DNA of 64,000 bases from Sphingobium sp. TCM1. Its GTDB lineage: Bacteria; Pseudomonadota; Alphaproteobacteria; Sphingomonadales; Sphingomonadaceae. The position numbers and the translations under genes were made by a program. Location: assembly GCF_001650725.1 (NCBI RefSeq), contig NZ_LXVX01000023.1, forward strand, positions 95,520 to 159,519, given 5' to 3'. Of the stretch, positions 8,395 through 16,474 are shown piece by piece. How positions within the stretch are numbered: the stretch's first letter is position 1; each line of letters opens with the position of its first letter. Under the pieces are notes generated by a model. The model was not told the origin of the DNA. It was given only the letters and a program-made list of their open reading frames with translations, and ran no database searches.

Positions 8395-9303
8395 TTAGAA
8401 CTGACGCGCAGCACGCCATTCAATCCGGTGGCGAACGGCCTCCGCGATCGCTGGCATGACGTCTATATCATTCGACGCATGTGCAACCGCGTTCGTGCTG
8501 ACGATCCTTTCGACAAGCCCACCCAGAACCTGCGCTGCATCGCCGGCAAAAAGCGGATGCACGACCACGCAATCCGGTCGCGCGAACCCCATGCCGACCA
8601 GTTGGCGCGCCGCCTCGGTGAGGGTCCGACCGGATGAGGCGATATCGTCGACCAGCACCGGCTGGCGATCGAGAAACGCTGGGGCATTCGGAATCGAGAT
8701 GGTGACGTGACGGTCGCCGGATCGGATTTTCTCGCACACGAGAAACGGAGCATCGGCATCGGCCGCCACCTGCGAGACCCACTGTTCGCTTTCCAGGTCC
8801 GGACCGATGATCAGCGGGCGAGCGACATTGCGCTTGATCCACGAGGCCAAAAACGGCGCGGCATGAACAACCTGGGTTGGGATGCGGTAGATTTCCGACA
8901 ATTCATGGTAGCGATGGAGATGCGGATCGACCGTCACCAGCCAGTCGAGATGGCGAGACAGGATCGCAGCAAAGGTTCGCGACGTCACCGCCTCGCCGGC
9001 ATGGAAGCGTATGTCCTGGCGCATGTAAGCGAGGTAAGGGGCGACGAGCCCGATCCTGCGAGCGCCAAGATCGCGCGCGGTGTCGGCTGCGAACAGCAGC
9101 GGCAACAGCTTGGCGTCCGGATGATCGAGACTGGACAGCAGGATGACCTCGCGGTCGCTGACGTCGTTTCCGACCCTGAGATAGGTTTCCCCGTCAGGAA
9201 ACTGACGATGCTCGATCGTGCCGACCTCTGCATCGAGCGCGGCGGATAGCGGCTGTGCCAGGGCCTCGCTGCCAGGCAGCGCGAACAGGACGGGACGGTT
9301 CAT
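8395..9303 (-). CDS. prs: Ribose-phosphate pyrophosphokinase (PRPP synthase) family
   Basis: A 302-residue enzyme of the PRPP-synthase family, slightly shorter than the 315 residues usual for bacterial Prs. The N-terminal part (EHRQFPDGETYLRV) and ATP/ribose-5-phosphate region (APYLAYMRQDIRF, FHAGEAVTSRTFA) are recognisable. The PRPP-binding loop is LVDDIASSGRTL near 217-228. The catalytic-loop His region reads VDPHLHR instead of the usual VDLHADQ, so it belongs to a divergent subgroup. Its ATG overlaps the stop of the phosphorylase gene, last in a three-gene operon. It is probably not the housekeeping copy; coupling to nucleoside-phosphate salvage is inferred. Confidence 0.85.
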   Translation of the reverse strand: MNRPVLFALPGSEALAQPLSAALDAEVGTIEHRQFPDGETYLRVGNDVSDREVILLSSLDHPDAKLLPLLFAADTARDLGARRIGLVAPYLAYMRQDIRFHAGEAVTSRTFAAILSRHLDWLVTVDPHLHRYHELSEIYRIPTQVVHAAPFLASWIKRNVARPLIIGPDLESEQWVSQVAADADAPFLVCEKIRSGDRHVTISIPNAPAFLDRQPVLVDDIASSGRTLTEAARQLVGMGFARPDCVVVHPLFAGDAAQVLGGLVERIVSTNAVAHASNDIDVMPAIAEAVRHRIEWRAARQF

Positions 9304-10838
9304 AGCGCTTCAATCCCGAAGATCGGCCCGTCGCTCACGGCATAGGCCGCCGCATAGTCGAGCTCGCCCGGGCTCTCGGCATGAATGCTACACAAGGGAG
9401 CCCCGGCATCCACCATCTGGTTCAGCCGACACTGCAGTGCGACGCCAGCGGCCTTGGCCACCGGCGCGCCGGCGAGCTTCGCGACCGTCGCGAGCTTGCG
9501 ATTGTCGATACTCACCAGGCGGCCGCTATAGGGAGCGATCATATCCTGCTGAAACCGGGCGACCGGTGGAGCCCGCATGCCGCCCTGCGCTTCGCAGATA
9601 CGTTGGAACTTGGCCCAGGCCCCGCCGCTTTCGAGACACGCCCGCGCACGCGCATAGCCTTCGCCGGCCGGGGCCGCGTCAGCGAGCTCAAGCAGTCCTC
9701 CCGCCAGCTCGCAGGCCCGGTGGGCGAGATCCTCGGCGCCCGGCTGCCCCTGGAGGACGGCAAGGATATCCTGCGCCTCGAGCGCCGGGCCGATGCCCCG
9801 TCCGATCGGCTCCGCGCCGGGGCCGCGCATCACGCGCGTGCGAAGCCCGAAGGCTTGGGCGACCGAGCTCAGCGCGCGCTCGAGCGTATCGGCGGCATCG
9901 GTTCCGCGTACCTTGGCGGTCGGCCCGACCGGGATATCGATGACCAGATGGGTCGCACCGGCCGCGATTTTCTTGGACAGCACCGAGGCGACCATCTGCC
10001 CTACGGCATCGATATCGAGCACTCGTTCAACGCCGATGATCACATCGTCGGCCGGGCTGAGATTGACGGCGCCGCCCCAGGCGATGCAGCCGCCTTCGCG
10101 CTCGACCACCTTGCGGATGGCGGAAACGTCGAGGTCGACAGGTGCAAGCACCTCCATCGTGTCCGCCGTGCCGGCCGGCGAGGTGATCGCCCGCGACGAT
10201 GTCTTGGGCATGATCAGGCCCTCCGCGGCCATGATCGAGACGATGATCGGCGTGGTGCGATTGCCCGGCAATCCACCGACGCTATGCTTGTCGACGATGA
10301 CCGCTCCGGACCACTGCAATCGCTCGCCGACATCGACCATCGCCCTGGTCAGGCTGATCGTTTCGTCCGTATCGAGCGGGACCGCTGAGCATGCCGTGAT
10401 GAACGCCGAGAGATGGACATCGCTATAGCGTCGCTCGGCGATGTCGGTCATGATCCCTGAAAAAGCCCCTTCACTGAGACGATTGCCATAGATGCGCCGA
10501 CGCACTTCGGCGAGCGAGGCGAGAGGCTGGGCGTGCGCGATCTCGACCGGATCGCCCTCGCTGACGCCGAGCCGCCGCCATGCGGATTCGGACAGGCCGA
10601 TCTCGCCGGGCGCTGGAGCCTCCGCGGAACTGTGCAGCAGCGAGACGACGATTTCCCGCCCGCCGGCGTGCAGCGCGACCTGCGCGCGCGACGCGAGACC
10701 TTCCGAGCGGCAGACGGGACAGTCTTGGCGCATGACCGCGATCAGATCACCTCCGGCAGCCGACAGGCCGAGGCGGTGTGCCCGCAGCGTCGTCGCGACA
10801 GGCTCTACTTCGGCGTCCTCGATGATCCCGGGCTTCAC
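9300..10838 (-). CDS. AMP phosphorylase / putative thymidine phosphorylase family
   Basis: A 512-residue member of the thymidine/AMP phosphorylase family. The length and the extra N-terminal ~90-residue domain fit archaeal-type AMP phosphorylases and their bacterial 'putative thymidine phosphorylase' relatives rather than 440-residue DeoA. The phosphate and base site is visible as DKHSVGGLPGNRTTPIIVSI and TSSRAITSPAGTADTMEVL. The related archaeal enzymes phosphorolyse nucleoside 5'-monophosphates to ribose-1,5-bisphosphate. It lies between a nuclease-type hydrolase and a PRPP synthase with four-base overlaps on both sides, which supports a role in recycling RNA-derived nucleotides. Substrate not proven. 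Confidence 0.82.
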   Translation of the reverse strand: MKPGIIEDAEVEPVATTLRAHRLGLSAAGGDLIAVMRQDCPVCRSEGLASRAQVALHAGGREIVVSLLHSSAEAPAPGEIGLSESAWRRLGVSEGDPVEIAHAQPLASLAEVRRRIYGNRLSEGAFSGIMTDIAERRYSDVHLSAFITACSAVPLDTDETISLTRAMVDVGERLQWSGAVIVDKHSVGGLPGNRTTPIIVSIMAAEGLIMPKTSSRAITSPAGTADTMEVLAPVDLDVSAIRKVVEREGGCIAWGGAVNLSPADDVIIGVERVLDIDAVGQMVASVLSKKIAAGATHLVIDIPVGPTAKVRGTDAADTLERALSSVAQAFGLRTRVMRGPGAEPIGRGIGPALEAQDILAVLQGQPGAEDLAHRACELAGGLLELADAAPAGEGYARARACLESGGAWAKFQRICEAQGGMRAPPVARFQQDMIAPYSGRLVSIDNRKLATVAKLAGAPVAKAAGVALQCRLNQMVDAGAPLCSIHAESPGELDYAAAYAVSDGPIFGIEAL

Positions 10839-12283
10839 GCGAGCATGCCCCAGCTACCCAGCGCCGGTACGCTGCATGCCCAGCCCAGATCCTCCGAGAC
10901 ACGCTTCGCCAGGACCTGGGCGCCGGTCGGCTCGCCATGCGTGACATAGACATGGCGCGGGGGCTCTTGCAGCGACCCGAGCCAGCGCATGAGCTCGTCG
11001 CTGTCGGCATGCGCCGAAAGCATCGTCAGGTTGGCGACATCGGCTTCGACCGGGATATACTCGCCGTGGATCTTGATCGTCCGGGCGCCCCCGATCATGG
11101 CGGCGCCCCGGGTGCCCGCCGCCTGGAAGCCTGAGAAGAGGATGAGGTTCTTCCCATCCGGCGCGAAGCGCTTGAGATGGTGGAGCACGCGGCCGCCCGT
11201 TGCCATTCCACTGGCCGAGATGATGACCTTGGGAGCGGGGTTGGCGGTGAGTTCCTTGGATTCCTCCACTTCGCGCACATAGTGCGCGACGCTGCACGCC
11301 GCTTCGCACTCGGCGCGGGCCAGGCGATGCTCGTCCATGAAATCGCACATCAGCCCGCTCGCGTTGATCGCCATCGGGCTGTCGAGGAAGATCGGGATGT
11401 CGCGGAGGCGTCCCTGCGCGCGCAGACGCGAGAAATGATAGAGAAGCGACTGAACCCGTCCCACGGCGAAGGCCGGAATCACCACCGTCCCGCCTCTCTC
11501 GACGCATCGTTCGACATGATCTCCAAGCGTATTTGTCGGATCGACCTGCTCGTGGCGCCGATCGCCATAGGTCGATTCCACTAGGACATAGTCGGCGCGC
11601 GCGGGCGGCTCGGGATCCTTCATCACCGCATCGCCGTAACGGCCGATGTCGCCTGAGAAGAGGATTGTCCGCCCCTTCCAGTCGATCTCGATCGACGCCG
11701 CGCCGAGGATGTGGCCGGCGCGATGGTAGCGCACCCTGATGCCGTCCGTGACTGCATGCCACGCTCCGAACTCGATCGGGCGGAAGAGCTGCAATGCCAG
11801 ACGCGCGTCGGCCTGGGTGTAGAGGGGCAGCGCCGGCTGGTGCCTGGAGAAGCCGTGCTGGTTGGCGAACTCCGCATCCTTTTCCTGCAGATGGCCGCTG
11901 TCGGGAAGAAGGAGCTCGCACAGGGCCGCGGTCGCCCGCGTGGCAAGGACGGTCCCGTCCCAGCCCAGGCGCGCCATGCGCGGTAGTGCGCCCGAGTGAT
12001 CGAGATGGGCGTGGGTCAGCAGCACCTGGCCGACATCCGCGACTTCGGGTGGGATCGATGCCCAATTAAGGCGGCGCAGATCCCTGGGTCCCTGAAACAG
12101 GCCGGAATCGACCACGATCTGAGTTTCACCATCGTCCACCAGATAACGCGACCCTGTGACCGTTCCCGATGCGCCGAGAAAGGCAACGCCGAGACCATCG
12201 GCCGGGCGCTTGGCCAGATCGATCCTTGCTTCACGCTCGAAGATGGTCACGCGGGAATGGTGCCGTTTCTTTCTCTTTTGCAT
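10835..12283 (-). CDS. MBL-fold beta-CASP hydrolase (RNA-metabolising metallo-hydrolase)
   Basis: About 482 residues. The metallo-beta-lactamase metal motif is LTHAHLDHSG, followed by SGDIGRYG, a beta-CASP domain (FLDSPMAINAS, IIISASGM-type segment VIISASGMATGGR) and the C-terminal RNA-specificity domain (SAHADSDELMRWL, YVTHGEP). This is the CPSF/YSH1-like family of bacterial exonucleases. The open frame extends 29 codons further upstream; the ATG chosen (MQKRKKRHH) begins nearer the family N-terminus, but the upstream start cannot be excluded. First gene of the operon with the phosphorylase and PRPP synthase. Confidence 0.85.
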   Translation of the reverse strand: MQKRKKRHHSRVTIFEREARIDLAKRPADGLGVAFLGASGTVTGSRYLVDDGETQIVVDSGLFQGPRDLRRLNWASIPPEVADVGQVLLTHAHLDHSGALPRMARLGWDGTVLATRATAALCELLLPDSGHLQEKDAEFANQHGFSRHQPALPLYTQADARLALQLFRPIEFGAWHAVTDGIRVRYHRAGHILGAASIEIDWKGRTILFSGDIGRYGDAVMKDPEPPARADYVLVESTYGDRRHEQVDPTNTLGDHVERCVERGGTVVIPAFAVGRVQSLLYHFSRLRAQGRLRDIPIFLDSPMAINASGLMCDFMDEHRLARAECEAACSVAHYVREVEESKELTANPAPKVIISASGMATGGRVLHHLKRFAPDGKNLILFSGFQAAGTRGAAMIGGARTIKIHGEYIPVEADVANLTMLSAHADSDELMRWLGSLQEPPRHVYVTHGEPTGAQVLAKRVSEDLGWACSVPALGSWGMLA

Positions 12284-12535
12284 GGACGCGGGCCTGCCTC
12301 TCACGATTATGTTCGTGAGCGCAGCATTGGTTCGCGGACGCCGCACGCCTATACGCAAAATCCGCAGCACGACTGCTGCTCCCCGACAGCTGCGTCGCCC
12401 GAACGCCGATGGCCGATCCCATCGATCGCCTTACCCATGCCTGCGCGATGCCCGGGGGACTTCGGTCTCTACTTATACCTTGCTCCTTGGACTCGAGCCT
12501 ATGCTGCCCGGACGTTGACCAGAAGAGGACGGCAT

Positions 12536-12799
12536 ATGGGCGAACATGACCATCGCATGCGCAAGCGCGGCAAGATCGTTCTGATCGGCTTCCTGCTCGT
12601 CGCTAGCTTCTTCCTCCTCAACGAGTATACCGCGCACTTCCTGGGTGTGCTGCCCTATCTCATCCTGCTCGCCTGCCCGCTCATGCACCTGTTCATGCAC
12701 CGCGGCCATGGTGGGCATCAGCATGGCCATGAGCCCGGTCAGGCACCCGCCGGCTTACCGGCCAATCCCAACGGCCGCATCGAAGGAGAGTCGCGATGA
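12536..12799 (+). CDS. DUF2933-family small membrane protein
   Basis: An 87-residue protein: basic N-terminus, two hydrophobic segments (IVLIGFLLVASFFLLNEY, and LPYLILLACPLMHLFMH) and a His/Gly-rich tail (HRGHGGHQHGHEPG). This is the DUF2933 layout, commonly found in copper and heavy-metal loci of alphaproteobacteria. The His-rich tail suggests metal binding, though no function is established. Start at the ATG after AGAAGAGGA. The stop overlaps the start of the next gene (ATGA), the usual arrangement with an isoprenylcysteine methyltransferase gene, here broken. Confidence 0.8.
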   Translation: MGEHDHRMRKRGKIVLIGFLLVASFFLLNEYTAHFLGVLPYLILLACPLMHLFMHRGHGGHQHGHEPGQAPAGLPANPNGRIEGESR

Positions 12800-13518
12800 C
12801 GCACGCCGACTATGGCTATGGTCTGTGGGGGCTCGCGCTGGTTAACGCCGCCGTTTTCATCCTCTTTGCGTTCAGCTTCTTCAAGCCGGCAACTAAACGA
12901 GACTGGCGCAGTTTGGGGGCGTTCAGCGCTTTCATCATAGCGGCCATGTTGCGCATCGCTTACGATACAGCCGCGCGGCGCTCGGAACTGGTCGCGATCG
13001 ATGTCGGGCATATCGAGGGGCCCGACAGCGACGGAGCCGGTTTGTTGCACATCCCTTCAAGCAAGACCGACCGAAAGCAAGCCGGAGCCGAGGCTTATCT
13101 TTCTCCCGCGACGATGGCGGCCATTGCCCGCTGGCGTGAAGCGGGCAGGGTGGACAAGGGTCCGCTGCTGCGCCGCGTGACGACGCACTTCGACGGCTCG
13201 ATCGACAGCATCGGCACCGAGCGCCTGCACCCGAACAGCATCACACTCATTTACAGGCGGCTCATCCGTCGCGCCTGGGAGAAGGGCCTGCTCGGTGAAA
13301 TGAGCGAAGCCGAACGCGACCGCTGGCTCAGCACGGTCTCGTCACATTCGATCCGGGTCGGGGTGGCCCAGGACAATTTTGCGGCAGGAGAAGGACTGCC
13401 AGCTATCATGCAGGCCTACCGGTGGCGCGATGCGCGTACCGTCTTGCGGTATGGCTCAAAGCTTGCCGCTAAAAGTGGGGCAAGCGCCAGATTGGCCAAG
13501 CGGTTCGCCGATCAGTAA
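12796..13518 (+). pseudogene. Chimeric ORF: isoprenylcysteine methyltransferase N-terminus fused to tyrosine recombinase catalytic domain
   Basis: A 240-residue open frame made of two unrelated parts. Residues 1-49 (MTHADYGYGLWGL, AFSFFKPATKRDWRSLGAFS) match the start of the isoprenylcysteine carboxyl methyltransferase-like protein usually found after DUF2933. From about residue 50 it is the C-terminal half of a tyrosine recombinase: ARRSEL (Arg), SSKTD (Lys), HSIR (His/Arg), RWRDART and the Tyr in VLRYGSKLA. The recombinase lacks its N-terminal core-binding domain and the methyltransferase lacks its catalytic part. The junction near base 12943 marks a deletion or integration endpoint. Neither half is likely to function normally. 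Confidence 0.8.
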
Positions 13519-13883
13519 CCGGATCTGCCTGCCGCTGCTGCGCCCTTTGAATGCAGTCTATTGTGGCGCTCAATAACAGCGCATTGCACGCCATTGCGCT
13601 CTATTTTGGCGTCCGACATCTGCCTCGTCCACTTGCGGCGTGATGTTCGATTCGCCGTCGACGCGGTGACGGGTCTTTTGCCCAACGGCCCGCGATCATG
13701 CCAAGATTGCCATCGCTTCATGGCTGGCGCGCGATTCATTCGACCGGCTGCGCACCGTGGACGTCCTCGACTCGCGTGAACCACGTATCGATGGCCCGAT
13801 CCGAACTTCCCGTGGCGACGATGCTGGTGCTGAGTCCAATTCCCGGCCTCGTGCTGGGAACACCGGCCCGCGAACGCCCCCGA
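13519..13883 (+). other. Intergenic stretch after recombinase junction, no gene supported
   Basis: Short open frames are present on both strands, but none has a ribosome site plus recognisable content. Nothing resembling an attachment-site repeat could be paired within the window. Confidence 0.4.
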
Positions 13884-14882
13884 TTAGGATTCTCGATCTC
13901 TCCTCGCCCGCCCCGAGGGCGGTTTCCCATAGCGATCACGAAAACTGCGGCTAAAATGGCTGGCACTCTGAAACCCGCAAGCTAATGCAACTTGTGTGAC
14001 GGACAGCGCCGTCGTGCGCAAGAGTTGCTCCGACTTCTCGAGCCGGATGCGCATATAGCTCTCCCGCATGGTCGCACTGAGATGGTTGCGGAACAGGCGT
14101 TCCAATTGCCTGACCGAGACCTCTGCGATTTTAGCTAGGGTTTCGCGCGGGGATGGTTCCTCCACCGTTTCCTCCATATGAGCGAGTACCTTCAGTACCG
14201 TGTCATTGGACACCTGATGCCTTTCGCGCAGGCTCAACCGCTGAGGGCGGTCGGCCCTACGGGTATCGGTACGGATGAACCAGTCCGAAATAATCGAGGA
14301 AAGGCCGTAACCTTGCTCACGCTCGATCATTTCGATCGCCAGGTCCAAACCCGCCATCCCGCCCGCGCAGGTCACGCGGCGGCGGTCGATGACAAACAGT
14401 ACGGTTTCTGGCGAAACATTCGGAAAAGTTTCAACGAAGACGGGCCGATGCTCCCAATGGATCGTCGCGCGATAACCATCGAGAAGCCCGGCCCGCGCCA
14501 GCAGGAAAGGGCCAGCAGATACCCCTGTGATGACTGCGCCCTGTGCCGCCATGCGCCGTAACCAAGCAAATGTGCGTGCATCCGAAAACCCCGTGGGGTC
14601 ACCGCCTGCGAAAACGAACAGCGTTTCGCAGTCAAACGGCTGGCCCACCGCGAAGTCGGCTAGGATCGTTGCGCCATTCGACGCATGGATCGGCCTTCCA
14701 TCAACTGAAATGTGGGACCAGCGATAGAGCGTGCGCCCCGCCAGCGCGTTCGCTGCGCGGAAGACCTCAATTACTGAGGCATAGGACATCAGCGAGAATC
14801 CGTCGATCAGCAACAGCCCTAGCGTCCGAATTTCTTCAGCGCTGCGAAGCTTGTCGGTTTTGGTCATATAAGGGTCGCTCAT
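13884..14882 (-). CDS. GlxA-family AraC transcriptional regulator (DJ-1/PfpI domain plus HTH)
   Basis: About 332 residues: an N-terminal class I glutamine-amidotransferase-like domain (LGLLLIDGFSLMSYASVIE to VTCAGGMAGLDLAI, about 20-190) and a C-terminal AraC double helix-turn-helix (about 230-325, AEVSVRQLERLFRNHL, ALACGFQSASHFSRSFRDRYG). This is the GbdR/GlxA subgroup, whose members control glycine-betaine, choline, carnitine and related methylated-amine genes. It is divergent from the soxB-type gene with about 70 bases between, so it is the likely activator of the N-methylglutamate operon. Starts at an ATG two codons inside a TTG-initiated frame. Confidence 0.88.
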   Translation of the reverse strand: MSDPYMTKTDKLRSAEEIRTLGLLLIDGFSLMSYASVIEVFRAANALAGRTLYRWSHISVDGRPIHASNGATILADFAVGQPFDCETLFVFAGGDPTGFSDARTFAWLRRMAAQGAVITGVSAGPFLLARAGLLDGYRATIHWEHRPVFVETFPNVSPETVLFVIDRRRVTCAGGMAGLDLAIEMIEREQGYGLSSIISDWFIRTDTRRADRPQRLSLRERHQVSNDTVLKVLAHMEETVEEPSPRETLAKIAEVSVRQLERLFRNHLSATMRESYMRIRLEKSEQLLRTTALSVTQVALACGFQSASHFSRSFRDRYGKPPSGRARRDRES

Positions 14883-14953
14883 GGACAAGCGATATGGTGC
14901 CGAACGGCTACTTACAAGACATCACATCACACGAATTTCGAGGCGCCGCACGC

Positions 14954-16210
14954 ATGACGCGCTTTTCCATTTTCAATCTTGCCACGCACGCTCTCAAGGG
15001 GCATCGCGATTGGCGCCCGACCTGGCGCGATTCCGCGCCTGCTGAGGGTTACGATATCGTCATCGTCGGTGGCGGCGGCCACGGCCTGGCCACTGCCTAC
15101 TACCTCGCCAAGGTCCACGGTATCCGCCGCGTCGCAGTGGTCGAGCGTGGGTGGATCGGCGGCGGCAACGCCGGACGCAACACCACGATCATCCGCTCCA
15201 ACTACGGATTGCCCGGCAACGAGCCCTTCTACGAATTTTCGATGAAGCTTTGGGAAGGGCTGGAGCAGGACCTGAACTACAATGTGATGGTCAGCCAGCG
15301 CGGCATCCTGAACCTGTACCACAGCGATGCCCAGCGTGATGCTTTCGCCCGGCGCGGCAACGCGATGCTGCTCCATGGCGCGGGAGCGGAATTGCTGGAC
15401 CGGGACGCGGTGCGCAAGATGGCACCGTTCCTGAATTTCGATTCGGCCCGCTTCCCGATCATGGGTGGCCTGCTGCATCGTCGCGGAGGTACTGCCCGGC
15501 ACGACGCGGTCGTCTGGGGTTATGCCCGCGGCGCTTCCGACTTTGGGGTCGACATCATTCAGAACTGCGAGGTCAAGGGCTTCCTTCGTGACGCCAGCGG
15601 CGCCGTCACCGGCGTGGAGACAACGCGCGGTGCAATCCGCGCGAACAAAGTCGGCCTGTCGGTGGCCGGACATTCCTCTGCCGTCGCAGCGATGGCCGGG
15701 CTGCGCCTGCCGATCGAGAGCCATGTGCTCCAGGCCTTCGTGACCGAGGGGCTGAAGCCGGTCATTCCCGGCGTCATCACTTTCGGGGCCGGACACTTCT
15801 ACATCAGCCAGTCGGACAAGGGGGGGCTCGTCTTCGGCGGCGACATCGACGGATACAACACTTACGCCCAGCGGGGGAACATGCCGGTAGTGGAGGACGT
15901 GTGCGAGGGTGGCATGGCGATCATGCCGATGATCGGTCGCGCCCGCCTGCTGCGTTCCTGGGGCGGTGTCGTGGACATGTCGATGGACGGCTCCCCGATC
16001 ATTGACCGCACCCCGGTCGAGGGCCTCTATCTTAACGGGGGCTGGTGCTACGGCGGTTTCAAGGCAACGCCGGCCGCCGGGCGCTGCTTTGCCCATCTGC
16101 TCGCGACGGGCGCCCCGCACGATACGGCTGCCGCCTACCGCTTCGACCGCTTCGAGCGCGGTCATCTGATCGACGAAAAGGGCGCCGGCGCCCAACCCAA
16201 TCTTCACTGA
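14954..16210 (+). CDS. soxB: Sarcosine oxidase / N-methylglutamate dehydrogenase beta subunit
   Basis: A 418-residue FAD-dependent subunit. The dinucleotide motif VIVGGGGHGLATAYYLAK is at about 37-54, and NAGRNTTIIRSNY, typical of SoxB, lies near 80. In heterotetrameric sarcosine oxidases this subunit performs amine oxidation. In the N-methylglutamate pathway the homologous complex (MgdABCD) oxidises N-methylglutamate and passes the methyl carbon to tetrahydrofolate. The presence of gmaS and mgsABC downstream favours the latter role. Starts at the ATG beginning MTRFSIFNL; the longer frame upstream is antisense to the regulator. First of seven closely spaced plus-strand genes. Confidence 0.93.
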   Translation: MTRFSIFNLATHALKGHRDWRPTWRDSAPAEGYDIVIVGGGGHGLATAYYLAKVHGIRRVAVVERGWIGGGNAGRNTTIIRSNYGLPGNEPFYEFSMKLWEGLEQDLNYNVMVSQRGILNLYHSDAQRDAFARRGNAMLLHGAGAELLDRDAVRKMAPFLNFDSARFPIMGGLLHRRGGTARHDAVVWGYARGASDFGVDIIQNCEVKGFLRDASGAVTGVETTRGAIRANKVGLSVAGHSSAVAAMAGLRLPIESHVLQAFVTEGLKPVIPGVITFGAGHFYISQSDKGGLVFGGDIDGYNTYAQRGNMPVVEDVCEGGMAIMPMIGRARLLRSWGGVVDMSMDGSPIIDRTPVEGLYLNGGWCYGGFKATPAAGRCFAHLLATGAPHDTAAAYRFDRFERGHLIDEKGAGAQPNLH

Positions 16211-16222
16211 GGGAACGAGGCC

Positions 16223-16474
16223 ATGCGCATACCCTGTCCCTATTGCGGCGAACGTGACTCCCAGGAATTCGTCTATCGCGGCGATGCTTCGCCCCGCCGC
16301 CCTGAAGGCGAGGACGGCTTCTACGACTATGTGTACCTGCGCGACAACGTGATCGGCGAGATGGCCGAGCACTGGTACCATGCGCAAGGGTGCCGCAACT
16401 GGATCACCGTGCTGCGCCACACCCGCACACACCGCATCGCCGCCGCCACGCTGTCCCGGGAGACACCCGCATGA
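16223..16474 (+). CDS. soxD: Sarcosine oxidase / N-methylglutamate dehydrogenase delta subunit
   Basis: An 83-residue zinc-binding subunit: CPYCGERD at the N-terminus, a middle with GEMAEHWYHAQGCRNW, and an HTRTHRIAA tail, all typical of SoxD. Its stop overlaps the alpha-subunit start (ATGA). Structural subunit; Zn binding by the cysteines and a His is known for the family. Confidence 0.94.
   Translation: MRIPCPYCGERDSQEFVYRGDASPRRPEGEDGFYDYVYLRDNVIGEMAEHWYHAQGCRNWITVLRHTRTHRIAAATLSRETPA

Noticed and set aside
14927..16432. 501-codon minus-strand frame across soxB
   Set aside because: Antisense shadow of a clearly homologous flavoprotein gene.
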